Below are positions 6,669 to 14,619 of a DNA stretch of 19,476 bases, piece after piece. The stretch lies in the NCBI GenBank assembly GCA_937885475.1, contig CAKZZR010000150.1, forward strand, positions 1-19,476. The letters are read 5' to 3'. Source of the DNA: an uncultured Treponema sp. Lineage in GTDB: Bacteria > Spirochaetota > Spirochaetia > Treponematales > Treponemataceae. The notes under the pieces are model-generated. The model searched no databases. It had not been told where the DNA came from and worked only from the letters and a program-made list of their open reading frames with translations. Position numbers and translations under genes: made by a program. How positions within the stretch are numbered: position 1 is the first letter of the stretch; each line of letters begins with the position of its first letter.

Positions 6669-8837
6669 ATGAGTAAGAACAAAGAAAAAAAAGGATCAAT
6701 TTCAACAAAGATTGTTTCTGGTGTTCTTGTTGAGACAATCGTTCTTATGCTTCTGCTGGGAATCACCATATTCATCAGCATCAAGCCGCTGAACGACAGT
6801 GTGTTCACAGAAAAGCTTTCTACTGTCATGCGCCTTACCGATTCCACTGTGAATGCCTTCCTTGAAGGAATACAGAACTCCGACAATCTGCCTGCAAACG
6901 AGGCTGCGACTGACAATTCAGAAGAAAACCTCGCCATACTTACAGAAATGGTGACCGGCTCAAACCAGTACATCATCTCGTCATCAGTTTTCTCCCTTGA
7001 CGGAGACGCGGTCTCTTACCCGGAGGGTGCGATGAGCTACGAGTTCGCAAGCTCCCAGGAATGGTGGGACAACACGCTGAATCAGGAGGGTACTCCGTTC
7101 TTTTCTCCCCTGTTTGAGGACGAGAACGGAACCATCGTCATGACATGCTCCACCGTACTGCCGGACAGCAGCGGCATTGCCGTCGTAGAAATAGACCCGA
7201 TGGCATTTACCGCCATGCTCGGAGACGAGACAACCATGGGCGACGTTACGTTCATAGTAATCGACGCAAACGCAAACGTCATTCTTGACCCGTATGACCC
7301 GGTGATAGAACTTAAGCCCTGCTCCTCGTTCGACATTCCCTCATTGCAGAGCTATCAGCCCGGTTCGTACGGAATTTCCCGCGAGAAGGTTCTTGGCGGA
7401 CGCAATGCGGAAATCCGCATCCTGCCAAGCCAGAATGACTTCTGTATCCTTGACTACGCAATGATTATCGGAATTGACGTGATGAATGCCACCACGAACG
7501 CCGTACTGCGCATCCTTGCGCTTTCCATTGTCGTGGGCATCCTTATCTCGGTATTCGTCTCAATCATGCTCGGACGTAGCATTACAAAGCCGCTCATCGC
7601 CTTTACGGACATTCTGCAGAACATTTCGGAAGGAGACGGAGACCTTACCGTACGCATTCCTGACAAGCAGAACAACGAAATCGGTCTGATGGCGCTGTAC
7701 TTTAATAGAACAATTGAGAAAATTGCCGACTCACTCAAGACGGTCATAAGCGAGTCAAAAGTCATGGAGGACGTTGGAACAAAGCTTTCCAAGAATGTGT
7801 CTACCTCCACCACCGCCGTAGAGGAAATCGGCGCCACAATCACCAGCGTAAAGAACGACGTGAACAACCAGACCAACGGCGTAGAACATGCCAACAAAAC
7901 GCTCAACGAGATTGCGGCGAACATCGCGAACCTCAATCAGAACATCATCAATCAGGCGCAGAGCGTTTCTCAGTCGTCCTCGGCGGTTGAGCAGATGGTT
8001 GCGAACATCGCATCCGTTACGCAGATTCTTGACAAGAACAGCACAAACGTTGCGGCCCTTACTGAATCCGCGGAATCAGGACGCGCCACAATCCTTAAGA
8101 CCGTTGAGACCGCAAACCGCGTTGCCTCAGACTCAGAAGGACTTCTGCAGGCGGCAAAGGTCATTCAGAACATCGCCGACCAGACGAACCTTCTTGCCAT
8201 GAACGCCGCAATCGAGGCCGCACATGCCGGAGAGTCAGGAAAAGGCTTTGCCGTCGTTGCGGGCGAAATCCGAAAGCTGGCAGAAGACTCAAACTCGCAG
8301 GGTAAAAAGATTGCAGAGATGCTTGTAAACTTCCAGGAAGGAATCAAGGGCATGACCGCAGACTCAAAGAACCTTCAGACGCAGTTTGACATCATCTTTG
8401 ACCACACGCAGACCGTAAGCACGCAGGAAGCCGTAATCAAGAACGCCATGGACGAGCAGAAGGCAGGAAGCGATCAGGTGCTTCAGGCTATGCGCAAGAT
8501 TAACTCCATCACCGGCGAGGTACGCAACAGCTCCGACGTAATCGACAGTGGAAGCAAGGAAATCCTTGCAGAGATGGAAAACCTTGCCTCCGTTACGCTG
8601 CAAATCAACAGCTCAATGCAGGAAATAACTCAGGGCGTGTCTTCAATTCAGGAGACCATGCAGGAGGTTAATGCCGGCGGAAAGGAAAATAACAGCTGTA
8701 TCATGCGCGTCGTAAACGAAATCGGTAAGTTCAAGGTAGAGAAGAATCAGGAGAGCGCAGAAGCCGCTCAGAACGAATCAGAATCTGAGCCAGTTTCTCG
8801 TCCGGAAAACGACGAATTCTTCAATCCGATTAACTAG
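6669..8837 (+). CDS. Methyl-accepting chemotaxis protein (dCache-like sensor)
   Basis: This inner-membrane receptor senses ligands outside the cytoplasmic membrane and controls CheA/CheW phosphorylation to steer swimming. The 722 residues read: cytoplasmic N-terminus; TM1 ~14-38; a periplasmic domain ~39-275 with a dCache-like layout (YIISSSVFSLDGD, SQEWWDNTL, GIAVVEIDP, VTFIVIDANANVILDP); TM2 ~279-301; HAMP ~302-354; and a long coiled-coil signalling domain whose hairpin tip is clear at ~501-533 (NIADQTNLLAMNAAIEAAHA, then GKGFAVVAGEIRKLAED). A short charged tail ends at PIN. ATG 6669 follows AGAGGA by about 8 nt. It has its own promoter and terminator, so it is probably a single-gene unit. 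The ligand cannot be told from sequence. Confidence 0.95.
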   Translation: MSKNKEKKGSISTKIVSGVLVETIVLMLLLGITIFISIKPLNDSVFTEKLSTVMRLTDSTVNAFLEGIQNSDNLPANEAATDNSEENLAILTEMVTGSNQYIISSSVFSLDGDAVSYPEGAMSYEFASSQEWWDNTLNQEGTPFFSPLFEDENGTIVMTCSTVLPDSSGIAVVEIDPMAFTAMLGDETTMGDVTFIVIDANANVILDPYDPVIELKPCSSFDIPSLQSYQPGSYGISREKVLGGRNAEIRILPSQNDFCILDYAMIIGIDVMNATTNAVLRILALSIVVGILISVFVSIMLGRSITKPLIAFTDILQNISEGDGDLTVRIPDKQNNEIGLMALYFNRTIEKIADSLKTVISESKVMEDVGTKLSKNVSTSTTAVEEIGATITSVKNDVNNQTNGVEHANKTLNEIAANIANLNQNIINQAQSVSQSSSAVEQMVANIASVTQILDKNSTNVAALTESAESGRATILKTVETANRVASDSEGLLQAAKVIQNIADQTNLLAMNAAIEAAHAGESGKGFAVVAGEIRKLAEDSNSQGKKIAEMLVNFQEGIKGMTADSKNLQTQFDIIFDHTQTVSTQEAVIKNAMDEQKAGSDQVLQAMRKINSITGEVRNSSDVIDSGSKEILAEMENLASVTLQINSSMQEITQGVSSIQETMQEVNAGGKENNSCIMRVVNEIGKFKVEKNQESAEAAQNESESEPVSRPENDEFFNPIN

Positions 8838-8860
8838 CGGCTAAAAAAGCCAAAGGGCAT

Positions 8861-8893
8861 AAAAAAGGCACTTCAAAACGAAGTGCCTTTTTT
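8861..8893. terminator. Bidirectional Rho-independent terminator
   Basis: AAAAAAGGCACTTC (8861-8874) and GAAGTGCCTTTTTT (8880-8893) form a perfect 14-bp stem around a 5-nt AAAAC loop, with a T-run on either strand. It lies between the convergent chemoreceptor gene and yebC and should stop transcription from both sides. Confidence 0.93.
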
Positions 8894-8917
8894 GTTTATT
8901 GAATCTTCAGATACAAA

Positions 8918-9661
8918 TTATGCTTCCGGCTCAAAATCGTCCGGGAATTCTGCTGTGTGGTATACGTTCTGAACATCATCGTTGTCCTCAAGACGGTCGA
9001 TGAGCTTCTGAACCTTAGCGGCAGTGTCCTTGTCTACGGCAGTGTAAGCGTCCGGAACCATTCCTACCTCGGCAGAAAGGGATTCAAAGCCCTTCTCGTT
9101 AAGAGCGTCTGCAACGGCTGCAAATGCATCCGGAGAGGTCGTTACGGTAATTACTCCGTCCTCGTTTACGATGTCGTCGGCACCTGCTTCCAAAGCAACT
9201 TCCATTACTTCGTCCTCAGAAACCTTCTCTGCATCGTATTCAATTGTTCCCTTGCGCTGGAACATGCGGCTTACAGAACCTGTTGTTCCAAGGTTTCCGC
9301 CATTCTTTGTAAAGATGTTACGTACATCTGCGGCAGCGCGGTTCTTGTTGTCTGTAAGAACTTCAACCATTACTGCTACGCCACCAGCTGCGTATCCTTC
9401 GTATACAAGCTCTTCGTATGCTGCTCCGCCGTCTTCACCGGTACCTTTTTTGATTGCGCGCTCGATGTTATCCTTTGGCATGTTAGCTGCGCGTGCTTTG
9501 ATGATTACAGTTCTCAGGCGCGGGTTAGAGTTAGGATCTCCACCGCCCATGCGTGCTGCGATAGAAATTTCCTTAATGAATTTTGTAAAGATTTTACCGC
9601 GTTTTGCGTCGGCAATACCTTTAGCGTGTTTAATAGTTGCCCATTTACTATGTCCTGACAT
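8918..9661 (-). CDS. yebC: YebC/PmpR/TACO1-family regulatory protein
   Basis: The 247-residue protein begins with the family signature MSGHSKWATIKHAKG and continues with DAKRGKIFTKFIKEI, GGGDPNSNPRLR, ARAANMPKDNIERAIKKGTG and the central YEGYAAGGVAVMVEVLTDNKNR block. Members act in the cytoplasm. Several were described as DNA-binding transcription regulators, and TACO1/YebC proteins have more recently been linked to translation at difficult sequences, so the exact role here is open. ATG 9661 has AGGAG about 8 nt upstream. The frame extends 10 codons further, but without the family start. It is last in a probable unit after the RNA methyltransferase (73-nt gap), and the shared terminator at 8861-8893 follows it. 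Confidence 0.95.
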   Translation of the reverse strand: MSGHSKWATIKHAKGIADAKRGKIFTKFIKEISIAARMGGGDPNSNPRLRTVIIKARAANMPKDNIERAIKKGTGEDGGAAYEELVYEGYAAGGVAVMVEVLTDNKNRAAADVRNIFTKNGGNLGTTGSVSRMFQRKGTIEYDAEKVSEDEVMEVALEAGADDIVNEDGVITVTTSPDAFAAVADALNEKGFESLSAEVGMVPDAYTAVDKDTAAKVQKLIDRLEDNDDVQNVYHTAEFPDDFEPEA

Positions 9662-9734
9662 TGGAACGACTCCTAAATATAAAGATTGCAAATTAAAAGA
9701 TTATTATAATTTTACTTTAAATCGGGATATTAAG

Positions 9735-10589
9735 TCAATCACCTTTGTATATAAGCGAAAACCAGATGGGACCGCAGGCGGCGGAATGGTCTGGGAGGAT
9801 GTGGAAGCCGCAAGGTGTGCGCTCCGGAGCGGGAATGACGGGAAGAGCAAAGCTATCCTGCACATCGGCGGGAAGCGCAGGCTCTGATTCCGCAAGGGCA
9901 AGGCGTGCGCCGGGAAACTTCTTTAAAAGGCGGGCTATGACCTCGTCGTTTTCTGCGGGGGCGAGCGCGCAGGTTGAGTACAAGAGGTAGCCGCCTGAGC
10001 GAAGCATTCTGTAAGCAGAAGAAAGCAGCGCCCACTGCTCCATCGCAAGGCTTTTTACGCGGTTTGGCGACCATTCGGCAAGGTATTTTGGGTCAGAAAG
10101 CACGTGACGCTCGCTTGAGCATGGCGCGTCAAGCAAGATGCGGTCAAATGCCTCGGCATTCTGAGGTACGGTGCACATGCGCGCGCCGTCAAAGCCGGTT
10201 ACGCTTATGCGCTCCTGCACCTGTAGCGAAAGGCTTGCTCCAACCACCTGCACCAATCGCTGCCTGCGCGCGGCGGAACGCTCGTTGCTCTGCAGGCGCG
10301 CGTCCGAGTCCATCCGGCTTGCAAGCACCAGCGTCTTACCGCCGGGAGCCGCGCACATATCCAGGACGCGCTCCGCGCCCTCAAGCGGAAGCTGTGCCGC
10401 CGCAAACACGCTCGCAGGGTCAAGAAAGTACGGCTCAAGCCCATCTCGCGCGTTCAGACTAGCATACACCGGCGCTGCGCCAAGAGCCGCCTTTAACGCG
10501 TTCCAGCGCTCACCAAAAAGAGCGGAATAATACGCCTCAAAGCCTTCCGCCCCCTTTAGCCTTGCGCCTGCAGCATTCTTCTTTCCCAT
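9735..10589 (-). CDS. RsmB/NSUN-type RNA (cytosine-5) methyltransferase
   Basis: The family methylates C5 of cytosine in rRNA or tRNA with SAM. The 284 residues contain the Rossmann motif I VLDMCAAPGGKT (~75-86), the motif IV LLDAPCSS (Cys157) and the motif VI YLLYSTCALAPAEND (Cys207). In this family the Cys of the TC motif is the nucleophile and the Cys of PC helps release the product. It is short compared with RsmB and lacks the N-terminal NusB-like domain, so the target (rRNA or tRNA) cannot be assigned. The codons are GC-rich and the gene ends with an IYKGD tail. ATG 10589 is 13 nt after the GH3 gene with only a weak GGAA ribosome site, which suggests co-transcription or translational coupling. 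Confidence 0.9.
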   Translation of the reverse strand: MGKKNAAGARLKGAEGFEAYYSALFGERWNALKAALGAAPVYASLNARDGLEPYFLDPASVFAAAQLPLEGAERVLDMCAAPGGKTLVLASRMDSDARLQSNERSAARRQRLVQVVGASLSLQVQERISVTGFDGARMCTVPQNAEAFDRILLDAPCSSERHVLSDPKYLAEWSPNRVKSLAMEQWALLSSAYRMLRSGGYLLYSTCALAPAENDEVIARLLKKFPGARLALAESEPALPADVQDSFALPVIPAPERTPCGFHILPDHSAACGPIWFSLIYKGD

Positions 10590-10602
10590 AAGTACTGTTC
10601 CA

Positions 10603-11916
10603 TTAAAAATAAGTTACGCACAAATCAACGTTCTGCTTTTTAGCCTCGTTGAATTCCTTCAGTCTTGCGTCCACGCTTTGCACGGTCGGAGAAGGAACAA
10701 TCTCATAGCCGCCGTCCGCACCGCGCTCATAGCGCAGAATTCCGCAGCGCAGCTTGAATGCAATGATTTTTTCAAAGGACGCATCCACCAAAGCCGCAAA
10801 AGCCGCGTCGTCCTTTGCCCTTTCTATAAGAACTGCCGCAGGTTTTGAAAAACGCTTCTCGCTTATCATGATGCAGTTTACGCCCGCCTGCACTGCACGC
10901 ACGGCCGCCTCTTCCGGGGGGTAGCCATTGGCATTGAGCGCACCCATGAACACGTCATCGCTGAACACAATGCCGTCGTAGCCCATGGAGCCGCACAGCC
11001 GCTCAGTTATCCATACCGAAGAAAAGCACGCTGGAACGCCGGGATCAACCGCAGTGGTGCGAGCATGGCTTATCAGCGTGCCACTTGGATTTGCCCTCAG
11101 CACCTGTGAAAAAGATTTTATGGACTCCTCCAGCCGTTCGGAAGAAAGAGTTATTTCTGGAAGACCTGTATGAGGGTCTGCATTCGTGTTGCCGGGAAAA
11201 TGCTTTATTACCGCCCCCACCCCACGGTTCTCGTAGGCGTTTATGCACGCAGTTCCAAAGGTGCGCACCTTCATATAATTTCCAAAACTGCGCCCCTCCA
11301 AAAACTGCTCGTTTCCTGGCGTGAGCTCCTCTACGACCGGGGCAAGGTTCAGATGAAAGCCCAGCGCGCGCATCTGCCTTGCCTGCGCCGTGTACAGCCG
11401 GTATGCCGCGTCCAAGGTCATGGTGTCGGCAACGCGGCGCGCAGAAGGCAGCGGTCCTGCCACGGCGCGAAGCCGGTTCACGTCTCCGCCCTCCTGATCA
11501 ATCGCAAGAAATGGAGGAATCTCGCCGTTCTTATAGCACCAGTCGCGGATTGAATCCGTAAAGCGCATGATTCCCCGCGCGGAATCCGCAAGATTATAGC
11601 TGAAGAACAAATATCCACCGGGAATGAATTTCTTCTCAACGGGAACAAAGGTCGTGTCGCCCTCAACGTTTTCTATGAACATCTGGCACACCTTCTCGTG
11701 CACAGACGCATTCCTTACATATCTTGCAAGCGCCTCATTTCTAAGGCGCTCCTCCTGATGAAGTTCCTCATACAAGGATTGGTACGCACTCCGTTCATTC
11801 TTTTCTTTTTTGTCCTGCGCGGAATCCTTTATGCGCCCACAGGAAGAAAGCAACGCCATGCACAGCGCCGCAAAAAGCACGGCACACTGCCCTGCAATTA
11901 ACGTATTTTTTTTCAT
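10603..11916 (-). CDS. GH3 (NagZ-like) beta-N-acetylhexosaminidase lipoprotein
   Basis: The 437-residue precursor has a lipoprotein signal peptide, MKKNTLIAGQCAVLFAALCM followed by ALLSSC, with lipobox Cys26. It is therefore expected to be membrane-anchored outside the cytoplasm. The rest is a single GH3 N-terminal TIM-barrel domain: PPFLAIDQEGGDVNRLR (~134-150), GFHLNLAPVVE (~186-196), VIKHFPGNTNADPHTGLP (~236-253) and GIVFSDDVFMGAL (~315-327). In NagZ enzymes the Asp of the SDD motif is the nucleophile and the Asp-His in the loop after KHFPG supplies the acid/base; both are present here. Likely substrates are GlcNAc-containing muropeptides or glycans, but specificity is an inference. It heads the minus unit with the RNA methyltransferase. 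The -10 hexamer lies 6 nt before the ATG and there is no clear ribosome site. The 110-codon upstream extension has no family similarity and is rejected. Confidence 0.92.
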   Translation of the reverse strand: MKKNTLIAGQCAVLFAALCMALLSSCGRIKDSAQDKKEKNERSAYQSLYEELHQEERLRNEALARYVRNASVHEKVCQMFIENVEGDTTFVPVEKKFIPGGYLFFSYNLADSARGIMRFTDSIRDWCYKNGEIPPFLAIDQEGGDVNRLRAVAGPLPSARRVADTMTLDAAYRLYTAQARQMRALGFHLNLAPVVEELTPGNEQFLEGRSFGNYMKVRTFGTACINAYENRGVGAVIKHFPGNTNADPHTGLPEITLSSERLEESIKSFSQVLRANPSGTLISHARTTAVDPGVPACFSSVWITERLCGSMGYDGIVFSDDVFMGALNANGYPPEEAAVRAVQAGVNCIMISEKRFSKPAAVLIERAKDDAAFAALVDASFEKIIAFKLRCGILRYERGADGGYEIVPSPTVQSVDARLKEFNEAKKQNVDLCVTYF

Positions 11917-11922
11917 GCTTCT

Positions 11923-11951
11923 ATCATAGCGGATTTTGCAGATATGAGCAA
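11923..11951 (-). promoter_or_regulatory. Promoter of the GH3 gene, possibly giving a leaderless mRNA
   Basis: On the minus strand TTGCTC (11951-11946), a 17-nt spacer and TATGAT (11928-11923). Only AGAAGC separates the -10 from ATG 11916, so the transcript would start at or next to the start codon. Confidence 0.6.
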
Positions 11952-11959
11952 AGGAACTC

Positions 11960-11988
11960 TCGCCAAAGACTGCTCTTTTTGTCATAAT
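11960..11988 (+). promoter_or_regulatory. Candidate promoter of the thioesterase gene
   Basis: TCGCCA (11960-11965), a 17-nt spacer and CATAAT (11983-11988) match the consensus at 4/6 and 5/6 positions. The -10 is 6 nt before ATG 11995, the same geometry as the divergent GH3 promoter. Confidence 0.4.
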
Positions 11989-11994
11989 GAACGC

Positions 11995-12399
11995 ATGAAA
12001 CACACGACGGAAATAATCGTCCGCTCCTATGAGTGCGACTCCTATAATCACGTGAACAACGCGGTATACCTGAATTATCTTGAGCATGCGAGAATGGATT
12101 TTTTGCATGCGGCAGGCTTTGACTACAAGGGAATTGTTGCGGCAGGCTTCAGCCTGTACGTTACCCACATCGACATCCACTACAAAGGCTCGGCATTTTT
12201 GGACGACAGGCTTTTTATAGAGACGTACCCAAGCAAGCTCAAGCACGTCATGGGCGAATTCTCGCAGAAAATAACAAAAGAGGACGGAACGGTCTGCGCA
12301 GAGGCGACCGTAACGTGGGCAAGCGTAACCTCTACCGGTCGCCCGGCAAAAATACCGGACGAATTCATGGTGGACGGTCTTAAGCCGGAAGAAAACTGA
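11995..12399 (+). CDS. Acyl-CoA thioesterase, YbgC/4HBT hot-dog family
   Basis: The 134-residue protein begins MKHTTEIIVRSYECDSYNHV and contains the family pattern YECDSYNHVNNAVYLNYLEHAR, with the active-site Asp at residue 15, followed by the core strands YVTHIDIHYKGSAFLDDRL and a late EATVTWASVT strand. Members hydrolyse acyl-CoA thioesters in the cytoplasm as dimers or tetramers of the hot-dog fold. The substrate chain length is not predictable from sequence. The frame is open to 11944, but the first 17 codons have no family match and overlap the divergent promoter region. It ends 4 nt from the convergent mrp gene with no visible terminator. Confidence 0.9.
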   Translation: MKHTTEIIVRSYECDSYNHVNNAVYLNYLEHARMDFLHAAGFDYKGIVAAGFSLYVTHIDIHYKGSAFLDDRLFIETYPSKLKHVMGEFSQKITKEDGTVCAEATVTWASVTSTGRPAKIPDEFMVDGLKPEEN

Positions 12400-12403
12400 G
12401 ATA

Positions 12404-13228
12404 CTATTTCAAAAGCTTTTCTATCGTCTCGCTCGCCTTGTCAAGGTAGTCCACGTTAAGGCTTTCAACGTCTCCTGCATCAACGGCGGCCGACGTTGCT
12501 TCCTCCATCGGAATCTTTGCAAGAACCGGAAGCTTGAATGCCTCGGCAATTTTTTCAATATTGCTCTTTCCGAATACGGTAATGGCTTTTCCGCAGTCCG
12601 GGCATTTTACATAGCTCATGTTCTCAACAAGCCCCAGAATCGGAATGTTCATCATCTCTGCCATCTTAACGGCCTTCTCAACAATCACGCGCACCAACTG
12701 CTGCGGCGAAGAGACGACTATGATTCCGTCAACAGGAAGCGACTGGAACACCGTAAGCGGAACGTCGCCAGTTCCCGGTGGCATATCCACGAACATAAAA
12801 TCAACGTCCTTCCAGTTCACGTCCGTCCAGAACTGCTTTACCGCGCCCGCAATGACAGGACCGCGCCAAATGACTGGGTCATTCTCGTTCTCAAGCAAAA
12901 AGTTCATGCTCATAAGCTGAATGCCTGAATCCGTCGTAACAGGATTCAGGGACTGACCGTCTCCTTCCGCGCGGGTAAGCCCAACACCAAAGCTTTCAGG
13001 AATGGACGGTCCCGTTATATCCGCATCAAGAATTGCAGTGCGAAAGCCGTCTTTAGCAACCTTGCACGCCAAAAGGCTGGTAACGAGGGATTTTCCTACG
13101 CCACCCTTTCCGCTCACAATTCCTATAACCTTTTTTACACTGCTTCCCTCGCGAAGCTTTACGCGCAAATCGCGCTGCTCACAGCTTTTTCCGCAGGAAC
13201 CGCAGTCATGTGTACAATCCTCAGACAT
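12404..13228 (-). CDS. Mrp/NBP35-family Fe-S cluster carrier ATPase
   Basis: This P-loop NTPase is of the MinD/Mrp type, used to assemble and pass on Fe-S clusters in the cytoplasm. The 274 residues show a Cys-rich N-terminus (C5, C9, C12, C16), the deviant Walker A SGKGGVGKS (~39-47), ILDADITGPSIPESFGV, the Walker B-like FMFVDMPPGTGD, and the C-terminal CPDC pair that in Mrp proteins bridges two monomers by a shared cluster. The N-terminal Cys set is spaced CX3CX2CX3C, unlike the longer spacing of eukaryotic NBP35. GGGAGA lies about 5 nt before ATG 13228. It follows the phosphatase gene by 34 nt on the same strand, so the two are probably co-transcribed although no functional link is obvious. 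Confidence 0.94.
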   Translation of the reverse strand: MSEDCTHDCGSCGKSCEQRDLRVKLREGSSVKKVIGIVSGKGGVGKSLVTSLLACKVAKDGFRTAILDADITGPSIPESFGVGLTRAEGDGQSLNPVTTDSGIQLMSMNFLLENENDPVIWRGPVIAGAVKQFWTDVNWKDVDFMFVDMPPGTGDVPLTVFQSLPVDGIIVVSSPQQLVRVIVEKAVKMAEMMNIPILGLVENMSYVKCPDCGKAITVFGKSNIEKIAEAFKLPVLAKIPMEEATSAAVDAGDVESLNVDYLDKASETIEKLLK

Positions 13229-13262
13229 CTTGTTCTCCCAAAATCATTTTCTTTAAATATAC

Positions 13263-14426
13263 CTAAATTTTTGCCGAACGTTTAGCACAAATGTGTTTTT
13301 CGTCAAAATTAAAATAGTCCGTCTCCTTTTTTTTGGGCGGCATGTTCAGCTTGGTGATGAGCCGACCTATCTCCGCGGCAGAAAGAATTTTCTCGCGGAT
13401 AAAATAGCTCTGCATGACGTGCGCCAAATCCTTTGAGGAAGCCGGGTCAAAGCCTATCATCTTGTGAATGCTGTAGCGAAGCAGATTTCGGCTCCGCCAG
13501 TCGCCGATTCCGCTCAGGTAAGTGCGCTCAAAATCCACGGCAACGGCTTCCCACGAAGCGCCACAGAGCGCGGCAAGCACGGCGCACACAACGCCAGTAC
13601 GGTCGCCACCCACCCGGCAATGAATGTAGGTCGGTCCGGGGTGCGACAACAGGAAGCGGCATATCTTCTGCAGATGATTGGAAAATTCCGCAGAATCAGA
13701 ATGATAATAGATAAGCTCGTAGGAAAGCGTCAGCCACATCAGGTTGTCCTGCTGCTTAAGGTGCGTAAGATATTCCGGGAAGGTCTCCTCGGCAAAATCG
13801 GAGGGCATCTCCATTCCGCTCAGCGTGATGACGGACTTTATGCCATACAGGCTGAACGCCTTTGCCACGCAATTGAATCTAGCGTCCTCAAGGTCGGAAT
13901 CAGGACGCGTCCTGCGATACGGATGATAGCCGCGGAACAGACTTCTTGAGCCTGGAACACAGCGCAGGTTGGCAAGCTCCGCCCTGCACGCCGGACAGTT
14001 CTGGTCAAAGTCAGAGAGCGCCTTTCCGGTAAGCGGCATGAATTTAATGCTCTCAAAAAACTCAGCCTCGTCGTCATTCTTAAGAATCACGCGGTTTTCA
14101 GAAAACAGATTCTGCACCTGCCGGACGTAGGAAATGAACGATATGCCTTGCGGCGAAATCATAAAAAAGCGGAACTCAGGAAAGCCCGAATTGCCGGGAA
14201 CGTCTATATTTGAAACAGTCTTTTGGAGCGAAAAATACGTCTCACCCTTAGAGACATTTTTTTTCATCTTCCACGCAGAATCCGCGGACATGCGCCAGTC
14301 GTTAAAGCTTCCGGTAATAAAAATGTCAGCCTCGCGCACATCATCCTTTATATCGCTTGCGGCAAGAATGAATTCAAGTCCCTCTGAATTAAACTGATAG
14401 CCAAGAGCAGTAGCGTCGTATCTCAT
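13263..14426 (-). CDS. CBM48-like domain fused to a tyrosine/dual-specificity phosphatase
   Basis: The 387 residues (391 if started at ATG 14438) have two parts. Residues ~14-110 look like an E-set/CBM48-type glycan-binding domain: LEFILAASD, ADIFITGSFNDWRM (GSFNDW is the hallmark), then GETYFSLQKTV and PEFRFFMISPQGISFI. Residues ~160-330 form a protein-tyrosine-phosphatase domain with the CX5R loop HCRVGGDRTG (Cys270, Arg276), preceded by RGYHPYRRTRPD and GIKSVITLSG. The family forms a cysteinyl-phosphate intermediate. The combination recalls the glucan phosphatases laforin (CBM20 plus phosphatase) and SEX4 (phosphatase plus CBM48), so a phosphoglucan or glycogen target is possible, but a protein or phosphoinositide substrate is equally open. 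ATG 14426 has GAGG about 6 nt upstream. ATG 14438 lies 6 nt after a TATAAA and could be a leaderless start. A basic tail (CAKRSAKI) ends the protein. mrp follows. Confidence 0.8.
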   Translation of the reverse strand: MRYDATALGYQFNSEGLEFILAASDIKDDVREADIFITGSFNDWRMSADSAWKMKKNVSKGETYFSLQKTVSNIDVPGNSGFPEFRFFMISPQGISFISYVRQVQNLFSENRVILKNDDEAEFFESIKFMPLTGKALSDFDQNCPACRAELANLRCVPGSRSLFRGYHPYRRTRPDSDLEDARFNCVAKAFSLYGIKSVITLSGMEMPSDFAEETFPEYLTHLKQQDNLMWLTLSYELIYYHSDSAEFSNHLQKICRFLLSHPGPTYIHCRVGGDRTGVVCAVLAALCGASWEAVAVDFERTYLSGIGDWRSRNLLRYSIHKMIGFDPASSKDLAHVMQSYFIREKILSAAEIGRLITKLNMPPKKKETDYFNFDEKHICAKRSAKI

Positions 14427-14500
14427 AGCAAACCTCATTACTATTTTATAGTAGAAAAGCCGAATTCGCTAGAAAAATCATTTTTTTTCTTCACAGCCCC

Positions 14501-14529
14501 TTGACCTTTTTTCTGTAAAAGTATATATT
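14501..14529 (+). promoter_or_regulatory. Promoter of the tRNA pair
   Basis: TTGACC (14501-14506), a 17-nt spacer and TATATT (14524-14529) match the sigma-70 consensus well. Transcription would start about 5 nt before the tRNA-Asp 5' end. Confidence 0.75.
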
Positions 14530-14540
14530 CTAAACATCAC

Positions 14541-14614
14541 GCGGGTGTAGCGAAGCTGGTTATCGCGCTGGCCTGTCACGCCGGAGATCACGGGTTCGAG
14601 CCCCGTAGCTCCCG
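14541..14614 (+). tRNA. tRNA-Asp (anticodon GTC)
   Basis: A 74-nt cloverleaf: D stem GCGA/TCGC, anticodon stem CTGGC/GCCGG with loop CTGTCAC and anticodon GTC (14575-14577), variable AGATC, T stem ACGGG/CCCGT with loop TTCGAGC, and discriminator G as expected for Asp. CCA is not encoded. The acceptor stem is imperfect: GCGGGTG against AGCTCCC leaves C2-C71 and G7-A66 mismatched and two G-U type pairs. The promoter is directly upstream and tRNA-Pro follows. Confidence 0.88.
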
Positions 14615-14619
14615 TATAA

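Noticed and set aside
8957..9658. A 233-codon open frame on plus antisense to yebC
   Set aside because: Low-complexity Cys/Val/Phe-rich translation, no ribosome site, and full overlap with the highly conserved yebC.
9171..9887. A 238-codon open frame on plus across yebC and the methyltransferase end
   Set aside because: It spans two well-supported minus-strand genes and their spacer, and its translation has no recognisable domain.
13321..13340. T-rich run in the 3' end of the phosphatase gene as a terminator
   Set aside because: It lies inside coding sequence (a lysine-rich PPKKK stretch on minus) and has no preceding stem.
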